From contig CP093829.1 in NCBI GenBank assembly GCA_033063855.1, positions 6,768,243 to 6,832,242 on the forward strand: 64,000 bases of DNA, in the 5' to 3' direction. Under the pieces are notes generated by a model. The model was given only the letters and a program-made list of their open reading frames with translations. It was not told the origin of the DNA and ran no database searches. The DNA comes from Smittia aterrima. Taxonomy: Eukaryota; Arthropoda; Insecta; Diptera; Chironomidae. Position numbers and translations under genes: made by a program. Positions within the stretch are counted from its first letter, which is position 1, and the number at the start of each line of letters is the position of its first letter. Shown here in pieces: positions 44,201 through 53,622 of this stretch.

Positions 44201-45766
44201 GACTGAATTCCTTTTCAATGATGCAGTTCTTATGATTGGCTATGCTTTCAATATTTTTTCTTTCATAAATTTATGACGAAACGATCGTCTCGCGGTGTCG
44301 GAATTTAATCCCGAAGACAATGACGCGAGGAATTTGTAGAAGGAATTTTTAATTTTCGGGTTGGGCATCATCTCGACCGTGCAAATCTTTTTCGCCTTCG
44401 AGTGTGCTTCGTCGAATTTAAAGGAAATTAGCGAGAAAATGGGTATTGAGACCAGTTCTTCGAGTTTTGAGAAATATTGGAAACTGACTAAAGAAACAGA
44501 CGCAAACTAGAGAGATCAAGAATGAGCGAGCAATCAACATTAACGACCTCAAGTCTTCAGTTTAATAAATAGAAGGTCAGAATATGCAAAAACAGCATTT
44601 GCATTGTTTCGATTCCGGTTCAAACGCATTAAAGCGCCACGCTCTGAACAAGCAACAACCACGCGATTTGCTCAACAGGAAATTATTTCAATTGAAATCA
44701 GAAATCATCGAAAAATGTTTGTGCCATCGCTTTTTCCCTCAGACTGGTTTTTGAGTGAGTGGCATTTTTTGCCATCTCCCAATGACTAATCCACTCAATC
44801 GCAAAAAGGGTTCATTCAATTCCAAAAACTTTTATGAATGAAAATTCTTTAAAAAATATTTTTTCTCGCCTTCGAAACTAAAACATTTGGATCTTTCTCG
44901 TTTGATGAATTTTTAACGATCAAGTGACGAAAGAAACGAACTTTGCCCGTTGCTTGACTTGAATGTTTCGTCCAACCTTCATTAATAGCTTTTTAATATT
45001 TCCAATCACGTAAGTTGGTGATAACAAACAAGTGGCAACGGAACCGTAAAAGGTGGAATCGTGTCTTGCTTTTCAAACTTTTTTTGTAAGTCCATCGCGA
45101 CAAAATATTGTAAAAGACTAAAGCGAATTGAGTGGATGACTCATCGATCGACTATCCGGCAGCCCTCGTTACTCAAGTGCGCGCGCGTTTTCCATGACAA
45201 TATTATGTTATGACAATTATTTGCTTAGCCCACCGACACAGACGTGAATATTCTCCGATAATCTCAACAGGTAGCGTTTTACTCTTTTTTCTCACATTTA
45301 AAAAATGAAAATTGAAACCAGGGAAGCGTGTCGCGAGAAATTGATGGTTCTGGATGGCGAATTTCATTCGTTTATGTCAGAACGCTTTTGAAATGTTGAG
45401 CTGAGCTCGTTCTGCGTCACGTGAAAAACAACATTCCAGCTTCGGCCTTTAATGTAAACGCACATGGCATGGCAATGTCTCCATCCGTTTAGCTATTTTT
45501 AGTCACTGCGAATTTATCGTGAAAAGTTGTTGATTCACGAAGCTTACCTCGCTCATATTATTGCAATGTGGACACTCAGCATCATCTTCGCTGCTGAGCT
45601 TTAAAGCTCTAGTTACTCTCACGTCCTCGATGACTTCATTGTTATCAATCTCTTCGATGTTTGCTTGTGTTGAGATTAAGCTAACAATTTGGAGAATAAC
45701 GAGGCTCGTCGTGAAAATCTGTCGCGTGCTTGGCGCCATCCAAAAATCTCTCGATCTCTTCTTCAT
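41241..45766 (-). CDS. Pvf: PDGF/VEGF-related growth factor (Pvf)
   Basis: Five coding exons (45766-45548, 43622-43493, 42311-41920, 41862-41755, 41357-41241) give 321 aa. Signal peptide about 1-34, acidic propeptide, then a dibasic site RKRR (115-118) suitable for furin cleavage, formed across the exon 2/3 junction. The cystine-knot domain runs from Cys 129: FPSCVLLKQCGGCC and CRCQCK are the diagnostic PDGF/VEGF pattern. Two Cys-rich motifs follow (CRCECSN, CACVCRD...CSCQ), like the CxCxC repeats of VEGF-C/D and Pvf1. Ligand of the PVR receptor tyrosine kinase in flies. Which of Pvf1-3 it is cannot be decided here. Another gene is nested in its second intron on the other strand. Confidence 0.88.
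42348..43400 (+). CDS. Nested two-exon gene, possible NTF2-like fold, nuclear
   Basis: Exons 42348-42577 and 42632-43400 give 332 aa. Residues 1-75 (CVMDWFGRTFIGQRKIIDFY) have the look of an NTF2-like domain. The middle is acidic (DDETDEHDDDSD), with a probable nuclear signal KRIRREE, then a conserved-looking segment (LISYRVCKEDPAMIQIALIV) and a Ser/Lys-rich tail. A relation to the dipteran Cdk inhibitor roughex is possible from this layout, but I cannot confirm it. The gene occupies almost the whole second intron of Pvf: ATG 36 bp from Pvf exon 3, poly(A) signal 43469-43474, 19 bp from Pvf exon 2. Confidence 0.7.
43469..43474 (+). terminator. Poly(A) signal of the nested gene
   Basis: AATAAA 69 bp after the stop. 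Cleavage 10-30 bp downstream would fall at the edge of, or inside, Pvf exon 2 on the opposite strand. Confidence 0.55.
43623..45547 (-). other. First intron of Pvf
   Basis: 1925 bp. Short frames (43779-44045, 44604-44789) have no start context, splice partners or recognisable residues; no gene called. Confidence 0.55.
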
Positions 45767-46913
45767 TTCTGTTTAAGTCAATTCACATTTATTTGTTCAC
45801 TGCCGAGAAAACGAAAACGCTAATTGATTACTAATTCAAGATAACCAGAAGCACTCAGAACTTTTCGCGGTATTTTACATCACGTTCATGGAAAGCTTTG
45901 TGATAATGACGTAATCGAAGTACAATTCACTTTTTGTTTTGCGGAGTAAAACTCGTTTTTGTGCGACTCTAGAAATTGTGATAATTGAAAATTCTCAACG
46001 CCACGTTGAGTGCGAAGATCTCTTAATGCAAATTCCTGTTTTTTTTTGCCTTCTTCTTTCCATTGATTCACAAAACTTTAGGTGAGACGAGACACCAATA
46101 ATAAATTCAAATTCTTCTCCTTTTTTCTTTTTTCGTGTCGATTCACGATTCAGCGGAAAAAACTGTTTTTCCGCTATCGAAGAAACAATTAAGTTATTTA
46201 ATTAACAACATAAAGTGTTGCGAAGGCAGCAAAAATTAAGCCGTCGTGACAAACAAAGTTTATGAACTTCAAAATCCATAAACTTTATCAACAAATTGGA
46301 AATTTAGGGCAAGGTGATTCGATTATCGTTCACAAACCCTTCGATTCGTCACTTTCACATTTCAAGCGATTAGATATCTAACGGTTTAGTGCACAATTAC
46401 ATTTCTTGGAATGGAAATTATTCTCTTCACTTCAACTTGTTTTGAATTCGCGAATATTTTTTCTTTTCTCAGCTCTGTTTGAGTTTTTACCTTGACGAGA
46501 GTTGTGCTGCGACTGAGAGTCAAAACAACAAAATTGTAATATTATTAACTGAACACTACTAAAGCATTCGCTTCGATGCTTTGTGTTGTTTCGTTACCTG
46601 TGAGTCTCTTCGTTTTTTTTTTGTTTGCCATGTGCCCGTTGAGTGGGTAACGACACAAATATTAAAGGAAAAACAATTTCTGTGGGAACTAAGAGAATTG
46701 AATAATTGAGAGGAAATGTGGAAAATTGAAAGGAAAAATAATTGTGATCGTTGATAAGTCAAAGCAACTGCAAACATCAAACTTTATTTTCATTGAGATT
46801 CTCAAACTTTTCTCTTTTTTTTTTGCGAAATCAGTTCGTGAACGAATCATCCGCAGTCGTCTTTCATCCTTCAGACTAATCAGTTGACTTTTTATTTGAT
46901 TGTTGTGTTTAAA
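45767..46913. other. Divergent intergenic region Pvf / DH-domain gene
   Basis: No coding signal; should hold both promoters. Nothing distinctive seen. Confidence 0.5.
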
Positions 46914-47890
46914 ATGTGGTCCTCGTGGTTTCCAAATTTCTCTAAACGAACAAGTGACGATGAGAGGTTCAGTAAATCTTTGCCAAATGCGAATCTTCAG
47001 AAAAGACTTCTCAGCCTTCAGTTGTCATCCAAGCCAATCGAAAAGGAACAATCGCCGATGCTGAAAGAACTGCAAAATCGTCCGAACAAGGTCAAAGGAA
47101 TCTCTCGTTTGTATGAAGCGAACATCACAGCTTTCAATGGAATGAACAACAGCGTTATAATCGACCGGAGCGGTCAAAAAACTCCGTTATCTTCAAGGTT
47201 TGTTCCTGCGAAGGTTTTAGAAGAAACAAAGGAAAATCGACCTGAACAGCAAAATGACAAATTGACAATTTTGATGAGACAATTTGTGGATATGGACGCC
47301 GAGTATATTCGTCACATGAAACTCTTGATCGACAACTACGTCAAGAGGTTTGAGACACTTCCAGCTTTACAACTCAAGAACGAGCAAGTCATTACAGATC
47401 GAGTCAAGCAGGAATTGTTCGGGTCGATCGAATACATTTTCACTCTTCATAAGATTATTTTCCATCCGATGTTGATTATGTGTCGTCGGAATTTTAAATT
47501 GTTGGCTACAAAGATCTCTAAGATGTGCAGCACTGGAGACTTCACAAGCTACATCGTTTTTGCAATGGATGAGAAGGTTTGTTGGAAGAATAAAAATTAA
47601 TTTTTTTGAACTAACCTTTTCTGGATCTTTAGGAATGCGAACATCGCCGAAATGTTTATTACAAGACACTCATGGAGGAAATATTTCAAAATTGCGGCGT
47701 GTCTTACGATGTGAAACCAATTCAGCAGCTCCAAAAGTATCATCAGATCATGGTTGACATCCTTGAAGGATTGCGAGAGAATCAAGCAGCGGAGGAAGAA
47801 CTCTGCGCAATGGAGAAAGCTGTTCATGACATGTCGAACGTTCTCAGCAAAATAAACAGCGCAAAATCAATCGGCGATGTTAAATTGTAA
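46914..47890 (+). CDS. Small DH (RhoGEF)-domain protein without PH domain
   Basis: Two exons (46914-47576, 47633-47890) give 306 aa. The start is the ATG at 46914 (AAAATG context); an upstream in-frame TTG is not credible. Residues 1-120 are a Ser/Lys-rich leader. From about 125 the protein has DH features: AEYIRHMKLLIDNY (CR1), LFGSIEYIFTLHKIIFHPML, and KPIQQLQKYHQIMVDIL in the place of the usual PxQRxxxYxLLL (CR3). It ends shortly after the DH domain, so no PH domain is present, unlike most Dbl-family exchange factors. Rho-family GEF activity is inferred; the key basic residue of CR3 (QR) reads QQ here, which may weaken it. Confidence 0.7.
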
Positions 47891-47918
47891 ATCGTAGTTT
47901 AGTTCAAACATCCTTTTA

Positions 47919-47924
47919 ATAAAT
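47919..47924 (+). terminator. Poly(A) signal of the DH-domain gene
   Basis: AATAAA 29 bp after the stop, at the exact left edge of the P450/esterase duplication block. Confidence 0.55.
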
Positions 47925-48110
47925 AATCGCAGCCGTACAAATAATCGGTTCTATAAGAAAATGATATCCGTGAATGTCTGAAATGAAATGTAAATTTATA
48001 ATTTTCAGAAGAGATAAATAATTTCTGGGATCCAGACACTGAGTCAATATGCAAACGGCAACAGGAAGTTTTCTGTTTAAACTCACAATATCTCTTGTGC
48101 CGAAAAAAAG
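47922..48110 (-). pseudogene. Esterase relic upstream of P450 copy 1
   Basis: Reverse-complement homology to the esterase exon 1 end, intron 1 and exon 2 start (compare 54985-55130). The HGGAF oxyanion segment is destroyed by the same lesion seen in the pseudogene at 51430, so the damage predates the duplication. Confidence 0.7.
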
Positions 48111-48145
48111 ACATATGTGGAGTGCAATCACCAGCAACAGCGGGG

Positions 48146-48158
48146 AGGTGAATCACCC
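48146..48158. promoter_or_regulatory. IR1-type nuclear-receptor-like element, P450 copy 1
   Basis: AGGTGAATCACCC: two inverted half-sites (AGGTGA, GGGTGA) with one base between, matching the degenerate RGKTSA half-site in the inverted arrangement preferred by EcR/USP. 138 bp before the ATG. The surrounding 32 bp recurs in front of copy 3 (57518-57530) but not copy 2. Confidence 0.4.
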
Positions 48159-48283
48159 GCAGCACGATCACCTTTCGATTGACACGATCACATTTTATTC
48201 CTCGGCATTTCTTATTCATTTCAGATCGATGATAACAACTCAAGCCAGTTCTCTCCTGAGCTTCAAGATATCAAGTTTGGAAA

Positions 48284-49995
48284 ATGTTTTTATCAATTTT
48301 ATTCATTTGTCTCGTTGGCTTTGTTGCTTGGAAAATAAGTTTATCAATTTTATTGAGTTGTCTCGTTGGCTTTGTTGCAATTTGCTATTGGTTCGTCCAA
48401 CACAGTTTCCAGTACTGGAAGAATCGAGGAATTCCTCACATCAAACCTGAATTTCCTTATGGCAATGGAAAAGGCATCGACAAGACAAAGCACTTAAGCG
48501 AATTAATCGAAGATACCTACAAAATGTTCAAGGGAAAGGGACCAGTTTATGGTCTTTACTTAAGCGTTCGACCAATCGCTGTAGCAACTGATATCGAATT
48601 GATTAAAAATATTTTCACTCGAGATTCAGCAAATTTTTTAAACCGCGGACTTTACTACAATGAAAAGGATGATCCAATGTCTGCTCACATGCTTCACAAT
48701 GAAGATGACGAGTGGCATCAATTGCGAAGTAAAATTAGTCCAACATTCTCAAGTGGAAAGATAAAGATGATGTACTCATCAGTTTTCGATGTGACTGATC
48801 GGTTGATTAAGAAAATTAATTCAGTCACAGTTCAGACTGGAAGTGTCGACGTAAAAGATATTTTCGGACGTTATACAACTGACGTCATCGGAGTTTGTGC
48901 TTTCGGAATCGAATGTAATAGTCTTGAGGATGAAGTGTCAGATTTTCATGAAATGGGAAAGTCAATTTTCAAAATCAAAGGATTCGCTAAAGCTCAATTC
49001 TGCACATTGTTTCCAAATCTAGCGAGGAGACTTGGATTTACAGTTTACCCGAAATTCCTGAATGATTTCTACTCAGACGTTGTGAAAAAAACGATTGAAT
49101 ACCGCGAAGCGAATCCAGAAGAAAACCGAAAAGATTTCATTGGTTCATTGATGGCACTGAGAGATCCTTCAAGTCCGAATCCGTTGACGATGAATCAAAT
49201 TATTGCACAGTCATTTGCTTTCTTCTTAGCAGGTGAGAGTTTTAAAAAAAATATTTCATTGAAATTACTAATTTTCATTAAAAGGATTCGAGACAAGCTC
49301 AACAACTTTGACTTACTGCACCTACGAGCTTTCACTTAACAAAGATATTCAAGAGAAAGTTCGAGAATCAGTTCTTGAGACAATGAAGAAACATGGAAAT
49401 CAGTTAACTTACGAATGCATCAATGATATGAAATATTTGGAACAATGTCTCAACGGTGAGTGAGATAAGCAAGTCACTTCCAACTTTTCTTTGACGAAAA
49501 TTAATTTTCAGAAAGTTCAAGAATTCATCCAGCTGTTTTTGCTTTACCGAGACAAGTTAAGGAAGATTATCCAGTTCCTAATTCTTCGATTGTTTTGGAA
49601 AAAGGAAAAATGGTGATGATTCCGCTTTATGGATTTCAAAGAGATCCAGACATTTTTCCTGATCCAATGAAGTTTGATCCTGAAAGATTTTCTCCAAATG
49701 AAGTTGGAAAACGCAGTCCTTTCACGTCTGTTCCTTTTGGAGCGGGACCACGAGTTTGTATTGGGATGAGGTGAGAACTTTAATTGAAGCATTAGAAGAA
49801 ATTAATTTTGAATTTCTTTTTTTCAGATTTGCAATGATCGAAATGAAACTTGCTCTTGCACAGCTTCTCATTAATTTCGAGTTTTCTCTCGACCATACCA
49901 AAACCACAACTCCTCTTCAAGTTGATATTAATTCGCCATTTATTGCAGCACCGCGCGATGGCGTTTTCATTAAGTTTGAGCAAAGAAAAAATTAA
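48284..49995 (+). CDS. Cytochrome P450, CYP6-like, copy 1
   Basis: Exons 48284-49232, 49285-49455, 49512-49770 and 49827-49995 give 515 aa. Seen: helix I AGFETSS (Thr about 320, across splice 1), K-helix ESSR (374-377, starting at splice 2), PERF, and haem loop FGAGPRVCIG (Cys 456). RGLYYNEKDDPMSAH is typical of insect CYP6 enzymes (CYP3 clan, xenobiotic oxidation in the ER). The N-terminal anchor is duplicated: SILFICLVGFVAWK is followed by SILLSCLVGFVAI, a 51-bp tandem duplication, making the protein 17 residues longer than copy 3. The 3' end converges with an esterase pseudogene. Confidence 0.92.
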
Positions 49996-50053
49996 TGAGT
50001 TGTTGGAAAAAATATTTATTTTAAATTCTGATCATAAATTTTATAAATCTTGT

Positions 50054-51600
50054 TTAATAAAGGTCGACACCTAAGTCGGCAAAAATTTCATTCCACAACT
50101 GAATTCTCTTTTTTTCAGGTGACTCGATTGTTTCGAATTTGTCATTCGCCATGTTGAAGCATTTTAAAGGATCCTCGACATGTTCCCAAGAAGGTTCATC
50201 TGGATTTCCAGAGATGACAAACGAAGTGATAATGGAAACCACTTTCTGGATCAGCTCAAACTCAATCGAATCTAGTTCAGGAAGTTTCATTCCAATTGCA
50301 TGCAATAGCTTAACATTACCAAAGAAGAAGTAAGCTCCATCCTCGCCATGACTCGTTCCATCGCATTTAATATTGAAGAGTTTTCTCATCAAGTTCAACT
50401 TCGTTTGAAGATCGAAACGATAAGAAAATGTTTTTCCCTTTTGACCTGATTTGACTCGAGACAAGATCGCTCGATAAATACCATGAACGAAGTGAGCATC
50501 GCCCATAAACTAGAACGACATTCAAGTAAATAATTAAATAATTGCTTCACTAACTCTATTACCTTAAAGTATTTATCGATGTTTGCAACTGATGGCAACT
50601 CGTTACCGAAATAGAAACTTTCCAGCTTCTGACCAATCTCCAAAACTTTTTGTTTTGTCATGTCCAACTTAAGATATCGAGGAATGACAAACGCGTCTGA
50701 AGTTTGAAAGTATTTAAAGATTATTTCTGGTGGATGCATTGCCATCAAAGCTCCTTCAAGTGAAGTGTGTCCGATGAGACAATCGATGTCATTTCCCCAA
50801 GCAGAACGTGCCATCAGAACTGGATCTTTGGGGATCAAAGTATTCTCGGTAATGTAAGGCTCGACCACTGGATTGAAAGTAAACAAAATGTGCTCAAAGT
50901 ATTTCTCTTTATCAGTAATGAGCGTCTCCCCTTCCATCACAAGTTCTAATGCACTGGAATTTTCTAAAACTTCTAACAAAGCTTCTTCGCCTCCTTCTCC
51001 GTTCCATCCTCTTGCTTTAGCTAATCGTTCAGCTAAATTATTCTCCGTTGCTAAAGACCAAGTTTTATTGAAAGAAGTTCCTGACATTGGAATCGCTCTG
51101 TGGAAAAGTCCTTTCGCTTGATCCGAGATCATTAAATAATGAACTGAAGCAGCTCCAGCCGAAGAGCCAATGACTGTTCTAAATTTTTAATTTCAATTGA
51201 TTAAACGACAACTTTCTAAACTAATAAAGTTCCTCACATATTGTCTGGATCACCTCCAAAGTTTGCGATGTTCTTCTTGATCCATTTGAGAGCGAACACT
51301 TGATCCTTCAATCCTGTGTTTCCAGGAATGCCAAGCTTTGGATCCTTCAAACTCAAAAAGCCAATAGACCCAACTCGATAGTTCATCGTCACATAAACGA
51401 TATCCTTTTGCAACAAATAGTCGCAACCGTACGAATCGTCGGTTCTAAAAGAAAAAGATATCCGTGAAAGTCTGAAATGCAATGTAAATTTAATATTTTC
51501 AGAAAAGATAAATAACTTCTGGCACCCAGACACTGAGTCAATATGCAAGCGGCAACTGTAAGTTTTCTGTTTAAACTCCCAATATCTTGGCTAAAGTGTA
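50054..51600 (-). pseudogene. Carboxylesterase copy 1, 5'-truncated
   Basis: The two 3' exons are intact (51178-50563 with nucleophile elbow GSSAGA and Glu in GHTSLEGA; 50509-50054 with the His in CDGTSHGED). The next exon (51471-51238) is 234 bp against 241 in copies 2 and 3: seven bases and the HGGAF oxyanion loop are lost, shifting frame. Only scraps of exon 1 remain near 51520-51600, directly running into the promoter of P450 copy 2. Not expected to give an active enzyme; no upstream start found. Confidence 0.8.
50056..50061 (+). terminator. Poly(A) signal of P450 copy 1, overlapping esterase stop codon
   Basis: The plus-strand AATAAA starts on the last base of the esterase TTA (TAA stop on minus, 50054-50056). 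The P450 mRNA must therefore run into the esterase coding region. Confidence 0.55.
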
Positions 51601-51714
51601 GTATACGGGGGCCAGCGGGCCCCATTTCTGGGGCCCAATATAAAATTTTCCCTTTTCCAACATGTTTCAACAAGATTTTCTATTGGGCCCCAGAAATGGG
51701 AACGCCAATATCTT
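51579..51714. mobile_element. Small hairpin insertion with 10-bp target duplication
   Basis: A 116-bp segment (51589-51704) is flanked by CCAATATCTT on both sides and is absent from the matching place upstream of P450 copy 1. Inside are 20-bp perfect inverted arms (51621-51640 and 51681-51700, containing TTCTGGGGCCCAATA). Its ends are not inverted repeats, so class is uncertain; a 9-10-bp duplication is compatible with a Mutator-like MITE. Confidence 0.6.
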
Positions 51715-51858
51715 TGGAGACAAGAAAAAATATGTGGAGTGCAATCATCTGCAGCAGCTTAATAACCTTTCTATCGACGTCATTTCTCATTCATTTCAGA
51801 TCGATGATAACAACACAAGCCAGTTCTCTCCTGAGCTTCAAGATATCAAGTTTGGAAA

Positions 51859-53567
51859 ATGTTTTTATCAATTTTATTGAGTTGTCTCGTTGGCTTTGTT
51901 GCTTGGAAAATAAGTTTATCAATTTTATTGAGTTGTCTCGTTGGCTTTGTTGCAATTTCCTATTGGTTCGTCCAACACAGTTTCCAGTACTGGAAGAATC
52001 GAGGAATTCCTCACATCAAACCTGAATTTCCTTATGGCAATGGAAAAGGCATCGACAAGACAAAGCACTTAAGCGAATTAATCGAAGAAACCTACGCAAT
52101 GTTTAAAGGAAAGGGACCAGTTTATGGTCTTTACTTAAGCGTTCGACCAATCGCTGTAGCAACTGATCTCGAATTGATTAAAAATATTTTCACTCGAGAT
52201 TCGGCGAACTTTCTAAACCGCGGACTTTACTACAATGAAAAGGATGATCCAATGTCTGCTCACATGCTTCACAATGAAGATGACGAGTGGCATCAATTGC
52301 GAAGTAAAATTAGTCCAACGTTCTCAAGTGGAAAGATAAAGATGATGTACTCATCAGTTTTCGATGTGACAGATCGGTTGATTAAGAAAATTAATTCAGT
52401 CACAGTTCAGACTGGAAGTGTCGACGTGAAAGATATTTACGGACGTTACGCAACTGACGTCATCGGAGTTTGTGCTTTTGGAATCGAATGTAATAGTCTT
52501 GAGGATGAAGTGTCAGATTTTTATAAAATGGGAAAGTCGATTTGCAAAATCAAAGGATTTGCTAAAGCTCAGTTCTGCTCATTGTTTCCAAATCTAGCGA
52601 GGAGACTTGGATTTACAGTTTACCCGAAATTCCTGAATGATTTCTACTCAGACGTTGTGAGAAAAACGATTGAATATCGTGAGGCAAATCCAGAAGAAAA
52701 CCGAAAAGATTTCATTGGTTCATTGATGGCACTGAGAGATCCTTCAATTCCCAATCCGTTGACAATGAATCAAATTATTGCACAATCATTTGCATTCTTC
52801 ATAGCAGGTGAGAGTTTGAAAAAAAATTTATTGAAATTATTAATTTTCATTAAAAGGATTCGAGACAAGCTCAACATCTTTGACTTACTGCACCTACGAG
52901 CTCTCACTTAACAAAGATATTCAAGAGAAAGCCCGAAAATCAGTTCTCGAGACAATGAAGAAACATGGGAATCAGTTAACTTACGAATGCGCCAATGATA
53001 TGAAATATTTGGAACAATGTCTCAACGGTTAGTGAGATAAGCAAGTCCCTTCCAAATTTTCTTTGAAGAAAATTATTTTTCAGAAAGTTCAAGAATTCAT
53101 CCAATTATTTTTGCTATATCGAGACAAGTTAAGGAAGATTATCCAGTTCCTAATTCTTCGATTGTTTTGGAAAAAGGAAAAATGGTGATGATTCCGCTTT
53201 ATGGATTTCAAAGAGATCCAGACATTTTTCCTGATCCAATGAAGTTTGATCCTGAAAGATTTTCTCCAAATGAAGTTGGAAAACGCAGTCCTTTCACGTC
53301 TGTTCCTTTTGGAGCGGGACCACGCATTTGTATTGGGATGCGGTGAGAACTTTAATTGAAGCATTAGAAGAAATTAATTTTGTTTTTCTTTCTTTCAGAT
53401 TTTCAATGATTGAAATGAAACTTGCTCTTGCACAGCTTCTCATTAATTTTGATTTTTCTCTCGACCATACCAAAACCACAACGCCTCTAAAAAGTGATAT
53501 TAATTCGCCATTTATTGTAGCACCGCGTGATGGCGTTTTCATTAAGTTTGAGCAAAGAAAAAATTAA
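51859..53567 (+). CDS. Cytochrome P450, CYP6-like, copy 2
   Basis: Exons 51859-52807, 52857-53027, 53084-53342 and 53399-53567 give 515 aa with the same duplicated N-terminal anchor as copy 1. ESSR, AGFETSS-equivalent helix I and FGAGPRICIG haem loop are present. Differences from copy 1 are scattered (for example CKIKGFAKAQFCS, IIFAISRQ). The exon 2 donor is GTTAGT rather than GTGAGT. This copy lacks the palindromic element found before copies 1 and 3. Confidence 0.92.
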
Positions 53568-53622
53568 TGAGTTGTTGGAAAAAAAAAATTTAAACTCTAA
53601 TCATAAATTTTATAAATCTTGT

